A program made the position numbers and the translations under genes. A DNA stretch of 46,297 nucleotides, taken from contig NZ_BOOF01000066.1 of the NCBI RefSeq assembly GCF_016863095.1, forward strand, positions 1 through 46,297, read 5' to 3'. Positions 13,596 through 21,260 of this stretch are shown piece after piece (the first letter of the stretch is position 1; each line of letters opens with the position of its first letter). The notes beneath the pieces were generated by a model. The model did not search any database, was not told the DNA's origin, and was given only the letters and a program-made list of their open reading frames with translations. Source of the DNA: Microbispora siamensis (GTDB taxonomy: Bacteria > Actinomycetota > Actinomycetes > Streptosporangiales > Streptosporangiaceae).

Positions 13596-14779
13596 CACGC
13601 GACCGGGAGTTGGAGCACCCGCTGCACGGTCCCCGCGCCGAGGATGGGCAGCTCGCCGACCGGGGCGGCCAGCCGGATCCCGGGTATCCGGGTGAACAGC
13701 TCCTTGAACGCGACCTCCAGCTCCAGCCGGGCGAGGTTCTGGCCGAGGCACTGGTGGATGCCGAAGCCGAACGTGAGATGGTGGCTGTCCTCGCGCAGGA
13801 CGTCGAGCTCGTCGGCGCGCTCGTGCACGGCCGCGTCGCGGTTGGCCAGCGTCCCGGAGACGAGCACGCCCTCCCCCGCACGGATGAGGTGGCCGGCGAT
13901 CTCGATGTCGCCCTTCGCGACCCGCGTGGCGACGAGGTCGGTGGTGGCGATGTAGCGCAGCAGCTCCTCGACCGCGCCCGGGAGCCGGTCGGGGTCCTCG
14001 CGCAGCAGCGCGAGCTGCTCGGGGTGCTCCAGCAGCGTGATGACGCCCAGCGCCAGCGAGGAGGAGGTGGTCTCGTGCGCGGCGATGAGCAGCACCAGCG
14101 CGATCGACACCAGCTCGTCGTGGCCGATGTCGCCGGTGACGACGCGCTCGCGGACCAGCGTGCCGAGCAGCCCGTCGGACGGGTCCTTGATCTGCTCGGC
14201 CACCAGCCGGTCGATGTAGTCGAACAGGTCCTGCGCCGCCGTCGCCGACTCCTCCTCGGTGCCGAGCATCACCTTGCCGCTGGCGTCCTGGAAGAAGTCG
14301 TGGTCCTCGTACGGCACGCCGAGGTGTCGGCAGATGACCAGGGACGGCAGCGGCACCGCGAGCAGCGGCACCAGGTCGGCCGGCGGGCCGTGCTCGACGA
14401 TCCGGTCGACGAATCCCGCGACGATCCGCTCGATCTCCGGCCGCATCCGGCGGACCGACTTGAGGCTGAAGTGGGGGTTGAGGTAGCGGCGGTAGACGTC
14501 GTGGACGGGCGGGTCCATCGCGATGAGGGCAAGCGTGCGGGCGATCTGCGAGCGGAACCGGGGCGCCACGATGGGGAACCCGGGATGGGTGCGCTGCGAG
14601 GACAGGTTCGGGTGGGTGAGGATCTCCCGGGACTCCCGGTATCCCGTCACCATCCACGCCTCGCGCCCGTCGAAGAGGGTCACCTTGAGCACCGGTCCCC
14701 GCTCTCCGATCTCGCGGTAGCCGGCGGGCGGCTCGTAGGGACAGGTGCGCTTCTGCGGGTACGGCGGAGCTTCCGTCAT
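13592..14779 (-). CDS. Cytochrome P450 (P450-2)
   Basis: P450 of 395 residues with all catalytic marks: I-helix IAAHETTS (232-239), ExxR ELLR (272-275), and heme loop FGFGIHQCLG with Cys344. It resembles P450-1 along its length, including DPPVHDVYRR, LGVPYxDH, LEHPEQLALLREDP and the identical heme loop, so the two genes are paralogues, probably from duplication of a P450/ferredoxin pair. It uses Glu rather than Asp in the I-helix and has a shorter region before the heme loop, so a different substrate position is likely. First gene of the tailoring operon: ATG at 14779 with an AAGGAAAAGGGA ribosome binding region, and the promoter in the upstream 130 bp. Confidence 0.94.
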   Translation of the reverse strand: MTEAPPYPQKRTCPYEPPAGYREIGERGPVLKVTLFDGREAWMVTGYRESREILTHPNLSSQRTHPGFPIVAPRFRSQIARTLALIAMDPPVHDVYRRYLNPHFSLKSVRRMRPEIERIVAGFVDRIVEHGPPADLVPLLAVPLPSLVICRHLGVPYEDHDFFQDASGKVMLGTEEESATAAQDLFDYIDRLVAEQIKDPSDGLLGTLVRERVVTGDIGHDELVSIALVLLIAAHETTSSSLALGVITLLEHPEQLALLREDPDRLPGAVEELLRYIATTDLVATRVAKGDIEIAGHLIRAGEGVLVSGTLANRDAAVHERADELDVLREDSHHLTFGFGIHQCLGQNLARLELEVAFKELFTRIPGIRLAAPVGELPILGAGTVQRVLQLPVAW

Positions 14780-14909
14780 TTCCCTTTTCCTTCGGCGAGA
14801 GAGAGGGACCGGACGTCATTCGTTGCCGGACGACGCCGCGATGTTAAGCAGCCGGGCAATTCAGGAACAAGGCGAATTAAGCGCCGCTTCAGAATGGCTT
14901 ATGGGCCGG
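14780..14909 (-). promoter_or_regulatory. Promoter region of the P450/acyltransferase operon
   Basis: This 130-bp gap between the ABC ATPase stop and P450-2 is locally A/T-rich and must hold the promoter of the tailoring operon. Read leftward, GCTTAAT and GCTTAAC occur 33 bp apart (three helical turns). A SARP could use such spacing, but the intermediate 11-bp positions do not match. No terminator hairpin was seen. Confidence 0.35.
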
Positions 14910-16562
14910 TCACGCCCGCCCTCCCGGAACGCGACGGAAACGGGACGAGAAACGGGGAACCGCGTCGATGAGCGCTTTCGTGTACGGATGCTCGGGATGG
15001 TCGAATACCTTTTCCATTTCGCCGCTCTCCACCACCCGGCCGTCTTTCATCACCACCACACGGTGGCTCAGCCGGCGGATGACACCGAGATCGTGCGAGA
15101 CGAACACGTACGCCACGCCGAGCCGCTCCTGGACGTCCTCCAGCACGTCGAGGACCTGGGCCTGGATGGACGCGTCGAGCGCGGAGACCGGCTCGTCGCA
15201 GACGATGACCTGCGGTCCGGGGGCGAGCGCGCGGGCGATGGCGAGGCGCTGCCGCTGCCCCCCGGACAGCTCCCTGGCGCGCCGGCCGAGCACGTCAGGG
15301 GCGAGTCCGACGTGCTCCAGCAGCAAAGCCACCCGCCGGTCGCGCTCCTCGCGCGGCGTGCGGTCCGCCCGCAGCGGCTCCTCCAGGATCTGCCGGGCGG
15401 TGTAGCGGGGGTCGAAGGACGACAGCGGGTGCTGGTAGATCATCTGCACGCCGCGCCGCGCCGCGCGCCGTTCCGGGCCGCGCAGCCCGTCCCAGGGCCG
15501 CCCGTCGAGCAGCACGCGCCCGGCGTCCGGTTCCAGCAGGCCCATGAGCAGCCGGCCGAGGGTGGTCTTGCCCGAGCCGGACTCGCCGACGACGCCGAGG
15601 GTCTCCCCGGCCCCGACCGTGACCGACACGTCCTCCACGGCGGTGAACTCGCCCCGTCCCGGCAGGGTGTAGCGCTTGACCAGGCCCTCGGCGCGCAGCA
15701 CCTCGCGGGCCGTCCCCGCGGCCTCCGGCGCGGAGGGGCTCACGCGTCCCGGCCGAGCCCCGCGCGCGTGCCCGGCGACCGCGCCCACGAGCGTCTTCGT
15801 GTGCGGGTGTGACGGCGACTCCAGCACCGCGGCCGCCGGGCCGTCCTCGACGAACCGCCCGTCCTTCATCACGTACACGTGATCGGCGATCTCGGCGACC
15901 ACGCCGAGGTCGTGGCTGATGAGCAGCACCGCGGTGCCGTCGCCCACGCGCTCGCGCAGCAGCGCGAGCACCTGACGCTGCACGGTGGCGTCCAGGGCCG
16001 TCGTCGGCTCGTCGGCGATGAGCAGGTCGGGCCGCGCGGCGAGCGCCGAGGCGATGAGCGCGCGCTGGCGCAGCCCTCCGGAGAGCTGGTGGGGGTACTG
16101 CCGCGCACGGCTTTCGGGGGCGGGGATCCCCGCCTCCCCGAGCAGCCGCACGACCTCGGCGTCCACCTGCCGTCCCGGCACGATCCGGTGGGCGCGCAGC
16201 GGCTCGGCGACCTCCGCGCCCACGCGGCGCAGCGGGTCGAGCGAGCCCAGCGCGTCCTGCAGGACGAACCCCACCCGGCGCCCGCGCAGCGCCCGCCAGG
16301 CCCGTCCCCGCACCTGGCGGAGGTCGGCGCCGTCGAACGCCAGCTCGGCCGCGCCGACCCGCGCGCCCTCCCCCGCGAGTCCGACGAGGCTGCGGGCCGT
16401 GACGCTCTTGCCCGAGCCCGACTCGCCGACGATGGCGACGACCTGCCCGCGGTCGACGCGGAACGACACGCCCCGCACCGCCTCCACCACCCCGTGGCGG
16501 GTGGGGAAGCGCACCGTGAGGTCCCGTACGGCGACGAGGGGGCCGCCGCCCGCCGGCGTCAC
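14910..16562 (-). CDS. ABC transporter, fused dual ATP-binding protein (DppD-DppF type)
   Basis: A 550-residue cytoplasmic protein with two ABC ATPase domains in one chain, as in peptide/nickel importers with fused DppD and DppF. Domain 1 (about 10-255) has Walker A GESGSGKS, signature LSGGLRQR and Walker B LLIADEP. Domain 2 (about 290-545) has GESGSGKT, LSGGQRQR and VIVCDEP. Each ends in the typical oligopeptide-transporter tail (SPSHPHTKTL, HPEHPYTKAL). The GTG start at 16562 overlaps the permease stop as GTGA (16562-16559). It powers import by the two permeases encoded just upstream. Last gene of the four-gene operon. Confidence 0.93.
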   Translation of the reverse strand: MTPAGGGPLVAVRDLTVRFPTRHGVVEAVRGVSFRVDRGQVVAIVGESGSGKSVTARSLVGLAGEGARVGAAELAFDGADLRQVRGRAWRALRGRRVGFVLQDALGSLDPLRRVGAEVAEPLRAHRIVPGRQVDAEVVRLLGEAGIPAPESRARQYPHQLSGGLRQRALIASALAARPDLLIADEPTTALDATVQRQVLALLRERVGDGTAVLLISHDLGVVAEIADHVYVMKDGRFVEDGPAAAVLESPSHPHTKTLVGAVAGHARGARPGRVSPSAPEAAGTAREVLRAEGLVKRYTLPGRGEFTAVEDVSVTVGAGETLGVVGESGSGKTTLGRLLMGLLEPDAGRVLLDGRPWDGLRGPERRAARRGVQMIYQHPLSSFDPRYTARQILEEPLRADRTPREERDRRVALLLEHVGLAPDVLGRRARELSGGQRQRLAIARALAPGPQVIVCDEPVSALDASIQAQVLDVLEDVQERLGVAYVFVSHDLGVIRRLSHRVVVMKDGRVVESGEMEKVFDHPEHPYTKALIDAVPRFSSRFRRVPGGRA

Positions 16563-17359
16563 GAGAGCCTCCCCTCGACGCGGCGGTTGAGGTGCTGCCC
16601 GACGAACGTGACGGCCAGCACCGCGACCGTGATGGCCACCCCGGGGAACACGGCGGGCCACCAGGCGAGCGCGAGGAACTCGCGGCTGTCGGAGAGCATG
16701 GCCCCCCACTCGGCCGTCGGCGGCCGCGGGCCGAGGCCCACGAAGCTCAGCGAGGAACTCGCGACGATCATCGCGCCGAGGCTCACGGTGGCGAGCGCCA
16801 GGACCGGGCCCGCCGCGTTGGGCAGCACGTGCCGGGCCACCACCTGGGCCCGCGACCAGCCGAACCCGTGGGCGGCCTCGACGTACTGGGCCGAGCGCAG
16901 GCGGATCACCTCGCTGCGCGCCACCCGGGCGAAGCCGGGCATGGAGACCACGGCGAGCCCGACGGCTGCGGTGCCGCTCCCCGGACCGAGCACGGCCACG
17001 ACGAGGAACACCAGCAGCAGGCCGGGGACGGACAGGACCACGTCGAGCGACCGGCTGAGCACCTGGTCGGCGACGCGGCCGAGCTGGGCGGCGGCGACCC
17101 CGATCACGACGCCCGCGGCGAGCGCCAGCAGGACCGCGCCGGTCCCGATGAGCAGGGACGGCCGGGCGCCGTACACGATCCGGGCGTACAGGTCGCGGCC
17201 GTTCTGGTCGGTGCCGAGCCAGTGCTCGGCGCTCGGCGGGTGCAGCGGGGCGTTCAGGTCCGCCGCGTCCGGGTCGATCCCGGTGAACAGCGACGGCACC
17301 GCCGCCATGACGGCCAGCACCACCAGCACGGCCGTCCACGGCCACAGGCTCCTGGGCAT
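16559..17359 (-). CDS. ABC transporter permease, DppC type
   Basis: A 266-residue membrane protein of the binding-protein-dependent transport family (BPD_transp_1). It opens with one helix, then a HWLGTDQNGRDLYARIVYGAR stretch that is diagnostic for DppC/OppC proteins, and further helices. The EAA loop (EAAHGFGWSRAQVVARHVLPNA) that contacts the ATPase is present. ATG at 17359, 3 bp after the DppB stop codon; its own stop overlaps the ATPase start. It forms the translocation channel with the DppB-like partner. Confidence 0.92.
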   Translation of the reverse strand: MPRSLWPWTAVLVVLAVMAAVPSLFTGIDPDAADLNAPLHPPSAEHWLGTDQNGRDLYARIVYGARPSLLIGTGAVLLALAAGVVIGVAAAQLGRVADQVLSRSLDVVLSVPGLLLVFLVVAVLGPGSGTAAVGLAVVSMPGFARVARSEVIRLRSAQYVEAAHGFGWSRAQVVARHVLPNAAGPVLALATVSLGAMIVASSSLSFVGLGPRPPTAEWGAMLSDSREFLALAWWPAVFPGVAITVAVLAVTFVGQHLNRRVEGRLS

Positions 17360-17362
17360 CGG

Positions 17363-18370
17363 CTACCTCCCCGCGTCCCGCGTCCGGGGGTCGATCACCC
17401 AGGTGAGGATGTCGACCGCGATGGTCACCAGCACGAACGCGACCGCCGTCACCAGGACGACCGCGATGACCATGGGCATGTCCTTGTTCGCCACGGCCGA
17501 CAGCGCCAGCCGTCCGATGCCCTGCCGGGAGAAGACGATCTCGATGATGACCGCGCCGCCGATCAGCGAGCCGGCGATCCACCCGAGCAGCGTGGTGACG
17601 GGGAGCAGGGCGTGGCGCAGCACGTGGCGCAGGCGCAGGGCCGCCTCGCCGATGCCCCGGGCGCGTGCGGTCACCACGAACGGCTCGTCCATCGCGCGCA
17701 GCAGCCCCTCCCGCAGCACGCCTGCCACCACGGCCGCGGGCCCGGCGGCCAGGGCGGCGGTCGGCAGGACCAGCCCGGCCGGCGAGGAGGATCCGATGGC
17801 GGGGAACCAGTGCAGCGTGAAGGAGAAGACGGTCAGCAGCAGCAGCCCGAGCCAGAACGGGGGCAGGGCCACGACCAGCGACTCGGCCGACGCGAACAGC
17901 GAGCGCACCCACGCCCGGCGGTTCGCGCTCACCACGCCGTGCACCACCGCCGCGACGGCCGTGGCCAGCAGGGTGGTCGCCACCAGCAGCAGCGTGCCGG
18001 GAAGCTGGGCGGCGATCTCGTCCCACACCGGCCTGCGCAGCACGTACGACTCGCCGAACTCGCCGCGGACGATCCGGCCGAGGTAGGTGAGGTACTGCAG
18101 CGGGAGCGGGTCGTCGAGCCCGTACTCCGCGATGATCGCCGCCCGCACCTCGGGGCCCACCGCGGAGCGCGCGAGCAGGACGTCGGCGGTGCTGCCCGGC
18201 ATGACCTGCAGCAGCACGAACGTCACCGTCACCGCGCCCCAGAGCACTCCGGCCGAGGCGGCCAGGCGCACCAGCACGAGGCGCACGAGCGTCTTCCGGC
18301 CCCGGCCGGAGCGGCGGCCGTTCCGCGCCGCCGCCGCCCCGGCCGGGGACGTCTTCAGGACGCCAGCCAT
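17363..18370 (-). CDS. ABC transporter permease, DppB type
   Basis: A 335-residue permease. The N-terminal helix VTFVLLQVMPGS is followed by YGLDDPLPLQYLTYLGRIVRGEFGESY, a pattern specific to DppB/OppB proteins. About six helices and an EAA loop (VVTARARGIGEAALRLRHVLRHAL) follow. The ATG at 18370 overlaps the end of the binding-protein gene by 16 bp; the first 25 residues are polar and Arg-rich, so a slightly later start is possible. It pairs with the DppC-like permease. Confidence 0.9.
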   Translation of the reverse strand: MAGVLKTSPAGAAAARNGRRSGRGRKTLVRLVLVRLAASAGVLWGAVTVTFVLLQVMPGSTADVLLARSAVGPEVRAAIIAEYGLDDPLPLQYLTYLGRIVRGEFGESYVLRRPVWDEIAAQLPGTLLLVATTLLATAVAAVVHGVVSANRRAWVRSLFASAESLVVALPPFWLGLLLLTVFSFTLHWFPAIGSSSPAGLVLPTAALAAGPAAVVAGVLREGLLRAMDEPFVVTARARGIGEAALRLRHVLRHALLPVTTLLGWIAGSLIGGAVIIEIVFSRQGIGRLALSAVANKDMPMVIAVVLVTAVAFVLVTIAVDILTWVIDPRTRDAGR

Positions 18371-20058
18371 ATGCCGGACAGGTCGGGGGTGCCGTCGACG
18401 TTGAACCGCACGTCGCGGACGCCCTCGCGCGCCGCCAGGGTGGACAGCGGCGAGTAGATCGGCAGGACCGCCGCGTCCTCGGTGATCCTCCGCTGCACCT
18501 CGGCGTAGACGCCGAACTGCTCGGCCTGGTCCTTGGCGCCGAGCGCCCGCTTGAACGCGGCCTCCGTCTCGGGGTTGTCGTACCTGGCCATGTTGTTGCT
18601 GATCCCGCGCTTGGGCGTGGGGATGTTGTCGGCGCCGAACAGCACCCGCAGCACGTCGGGCCCGGGCGAGGAGAAGCTGGTGTCGATCAGGTCGTAGTCG
18701 CCGGCCAGCAGGCGGTTGACGAAGGTGCCGCCGTCGAGGTTCTCCTCGACGAGCTCGACGCCGAGTTGCTTGGCCGCGGCCTGGATCTGCACCGCGAGGT
18801 TGCCGACCGACGGGTCCGACCACATGTGGCGCAGGGTCAGCCTCTTGCCGTCCTTCGTCCGGTAGCCCTGCGCGTCCCGCTGCGTCCATCCGGCCTGGTC
18901 GAGCAGCCGGTTCGCCTCGGCGGGGTCGTAGCCGTACGCGGCGGCCACCGAGTGGTCGTAGCCCGGGGTGCTGGCCGACAGCGGCCCGTCGGCGCCGTCG
19001 TACACGCCGAAGTAGACGTTCTTCACGATCCGCCGCCAGTCGATGCCGGCGCGCAGGGCCTTGCGCACGTTCACGTCGCTCAGCGGGCCCTTCGCCGTGT
19101 TCGGCCAGTAGCTGTAGTTGGCGCCGGGGAACCGGGTCGTGTGCAGGGCGAAGCCGGGCGTGTTCTTCAGCGTGCCGATGCCGGCCGGGGCGAGGCCCGT
19201 GACCGCGTCGACCTGACCGCTGGTGAGCGCCCCCAGGCGGGCCGAGTTGTCCGGCACGACCGTGACCTCGATGCGGTCGAGCAGCGCGGGACCGCCGCGG
19301 GCCGCCCCCTCGGGCGCCCACGCGTACGCCGGGTTCCTGACGTAGTCGATGCCCTTCTGCGGGGTGAACCCGCCGTCGCTCTTGAACGGCCCGGTGCCGA
19401 CGACGACGGCGCACAGCTTCGAGGCCGGTCCCTTCAGCGTGGCCGGGGACTCGATCCCGAGGTTGGGCTGGGCGAGCGCGGACAGGAACCCGGAGTCGGG
19501 CCGCTTCAGCTTCACCTCGACCGTCAGCGGATCGACGGCCTTCGCCGACTCGTACGCCGCGATGAGGCTGCCGGCGAGCAGCGACTTGGTCTTCGGGTCG
19601 ACCACGTGGTCGAGGTTCGCCACCACCGCCGACGCGTCGAACTTCCGCCCGTCGGTGAAGGTCACGCCCTCGCGCAGCCGGAAGGTGTAGGTGAGCCGGT
19701 CGTCGGAGACCGTCCACTCACGGGCGAGCCAGGGGTGCAGGCCGCCGCGCGGGTCCTGGTAGACCAGCGAGTCCACGAGCGGCCGGGTCAGCAGCCGGGC
19801 CGACTCGGTCGGGCTCTGGTGGGGGTCCAGGCACTCCGGTTCCTTCTCCACCGCCAGGCGCAGGGTCCCCCCGCTGCGGGGGGACGCGACGCCCGCCCCG
19901 CCACCGCTCGCCGCGCCTCCGGCGACGCGGGCCGTCCCGTCCGCATCGGAGGAGCAGCCGGCGGCGAGAGCCAGCACCAGCATGGCGGCCCCCGCCGTCA
20001 CGGCGGGGGCGGTGGTTCCGCGCCTCCTGGTGGTTCCGGGCCTCCTGGCAGCACCCAT
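18355..20058 (-). CDS. ABC transporter solute-binding lipoprotein, family 5
   Basis: Extracellular substrate-binding lipoprotein of about 567 residues (SBP_bac_5; peptide, nickel or other small ligands). With the ATG at 20058 the product begins MGAARRPGTTRRRG, and a hydrophobic core leads to the lipobox LALAAGC, lipid-modified at Cys35. A frame extension to 20118 exists but adds nothing useful. Family motifs are SGGTLRLAVEKEPECLDPHQS, REWTVSDDRLTYTFRLREGVTFTDG, NVRKALRAGIDWRRI and EANRLLDQAGW. First gene of the four-gene importer operon. As I recall, abyssomicin clusters also carry a four-gene peptide-type ABC system (AbyF1-F4), so this transporter may be a true part of the pathway rather than a neighbour. 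Its ligand is unknown. Confidence 0.9.
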   Translation of the reverse strand: MGAARRPGTTRRRGTTAPAVTAGAAMLVLALAAGCSSDADGTARVAGGAASGGGAGVASPRSGGTLRLAVEKEPECLDPHQSPTESARLLTRPLVDSLVYQDPRGGLHPWLAREWTVSDDRLTYTFRLREGVTFTDGRKFDASAVVANLDHVVDPKTKSLLAGSLIAAYESAKAVDPLTVEVKLKRPDSGFLSALAQPNLGIESPATLKGPASKLCAVVVGTGPFKSDGGFTPQKGIDYVRNPAYAWAPEGAARGGPALLDRIEVTVVPDNSARLGALTSGQVDAVTGLAPAGIGTLKNTPGFALHTTRFPGANYSYWPNTAKGPLSDVNVRKALRAGIDWRRIVKNVYFGVYDGADGPLSASTPGYDHSVAAAYGYDPAEANRLLDQAGWTQRDAQGYRTKDGKRLTLRHMWSDPSVGNLAVQIQAAAKQLGVELVEENLDGGTFVNRLLAGDYDLIDTSFSSPGPDVLRVLFGADNIPTPKRGISNNMARYDNPETEAAFKRALGAKDQAEQFGVYAEVQRRITEDAAVLPIYSPLSTLAAREGVRDVRFNVDGTPDLSGIWLAS

Positions 20059-20173
20059 GTTCGTCTCATTCCTCGCCACGTCGCTCACGGCCGGAAGGGA
20101 TCTCCGGCCCGTACACACAGTGGTGGCCGGTTCTAAAGCGGGACTGAACCGGCGGCGGCGCGGCCGTGCGGGA

Positions 20174-21160
20174 CTACAGGGACGAGACGATCTTGGCGAC
20201 GAGTTCGTAGGAGCGGATCCGGGCCTGGTGGTCGGGCACCTGCGTGAGCACGAACAGCTCGTCGGCGCGGGTGCGGCGCAGGAGGTCGCCGAGCCGGGGG
20301 GCGATGCGCTCGGGGCTGCCGACGAACTGGGGGTCGATCTTCTCGCGCAGGAACCGCTCCTCTGCGGCGGTGAACCGGTGGGCGGCCGTCTCCTCCTCCG
20401 TCGGCAGGACGGTGGCCGGGTCGACCGTGCGCATGAGGATCTGGCCGTACACGAAGGAGGCGGCGAGCCGGTGCGCGCGCTCGTCGCTGTCGTTCGCGAC
20501 GGCGATCACGGCCACGCAGGCGTGCGGTTCCGCCAGGGCCGGAGAGGGCCGGAACGCCTGCCGGTACGCCTCCAGCGCCTCCGGCGCCCCGCCGCCCACG
20601 ATCGCGTGCGCGTACACGTACGGCAGGCCGAGCCGGCCGGCGTAGGCGGCGCTGGAGGCGCTCGACCCGACCAGCCAGATCTCGGGCGGGGTGCCCGGCT
20701 CGGGGATCGCGCGCACACCGCCGCTGCCGCCGGCGAAGTACTCGTTCAGCTCGCGCAGCGCGTCGTCGAAGTCGAGCCGGCGCGGGTCGCCGAGGCGGGC
20801 CGCGGCCTCCCCCGAGCCGCCGGGCGCGCGGCCGAGGCCGAGGTCGACCCGCCCGGGGTGGAGCCCGGCCAGCACGCCGAACTGCTCGGCCACCACGTAC
20901 GGCGAGTGGTTGGGCAGCAGCACCGCGCCCGAGCCGACCCGGATCGTGGAGGTCGCCGCGAGGATGGAGCCCGCGAGCACGGCCGGGCTGGAGGTCGCGA
21001 GCGCGGGCGTGTTGTGGTGTTCGGCCACCCAGTAGCGCCGGTAGCCCAGGGCCTCCACGGCCCGGGCCAGGTCGACGGAACGGCGCAGCGCGTCGCCCGC
21101 GGTGTCGCCGCGCCAGACGGGGGCGGTGTCGTGCACGGAGACGGCGATTCCCTCGGCCAA
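20174..21160 (-). CDS. Luciferase-like flavin-dependent monooxygenase (LLM family)
   Basis: A 328-residue F420- or FMN-dependent oxidoreductase of the bacterial luciferase superfamily. Motifs are GYRRYWVAEHHNTPALATSSPAVLAG (with the conserved HH), STIRVGSGAVLLPNHSPYVVAEQFGVL, HPGRVDLGLGRAPGG and IWLVGSSASSA. I place the start at the TTG at 21160, directly behind AAGGAGAGG. The frame is open to a TTG at 21196, but that one has no ribosome binding site. The likely role is oxidation of the polyketide; the reduced flavin must come from a reductase not seen here. Upstream lies a copy of the TetR operator (21244-21260) overlapping the likely promoter, so this gene is probably induced together with the exporter. 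A comparable monooxygenase (AbyE) is remembered from the abyssomicin cluster. Confidence 0.88.
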   Translation of the reverse strand: MAEGIAVSVHDTAPVWRGDTAGDALRRSVDLARAVEALGYRRYWVAEHHNTPALATSSPAVLAGSILAATSTIRVGSGAVLLPNHSPYVVAEQFGVLAGLHPGRVDLGLGRAPGGSGEAAARLGDPRRLDFDDALRELNEYFAGGSGGVRAIPEPGTPPEIWLVGSSASSAAYAGRLGLPYVYAHAIVGGGAPEALEAYRQAFRPSPALAEPHACVAVIAVANDSDERAHRLAASFVYGQILMRTVDPATVLPTEEETAAHRFTAAEERFLREKIDPQFVGSPERIAPRLGDLLRRTRADELFVLTQVPDHQARIRSYELVAKIVSSL

Positions 21161-21221
21161 CGTCCTCTCCTTCGCAAGGGTGATAGAGGGGGTCAACGGG
21201 ACGTATCCGGAGGTTTCCTCA

Positions 21222-21260
21222 CTTTACGTCGCGGCACAGTCAACCTGAGGTAGCCTCAGA
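21222..21260 (-). promoter_or_regulatory. Fourth TetR operator at the monooxygenase promoter
   Basis: CCTGAGGTAGCCTCAGA at 21244-21260 matches the operators at 5088-5172 in both arms (CCTGAGG/CCTCAG) and differs in the 3-bp centre. Read leftward, a TAAAGT -10 candidate lies at 21226-21221, so the operator covers the -35 region. The site overlaps the stop codon of the FkbH-like gene (21258-21256), which means it controls the downstream monooxygenase. Confidence 0.75.

Noticed and set aside
13380..14819. A long minus-strand frame containing the second ferredoxin and extending through P450-2
   Set aside because: Only the last 71 codons, starting at the GTG that overlaps the P450-2 stop, resemble a protein family; the rest is the wrong frame of the P450.
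14780..14909. SARP heptamer operator upstream of P450-2
   Set aside because: GCTTAAT and GCTTAAC are 33 bp apart but the expected intermediate repeats are absent, so the evidence is too thin for an operator call.
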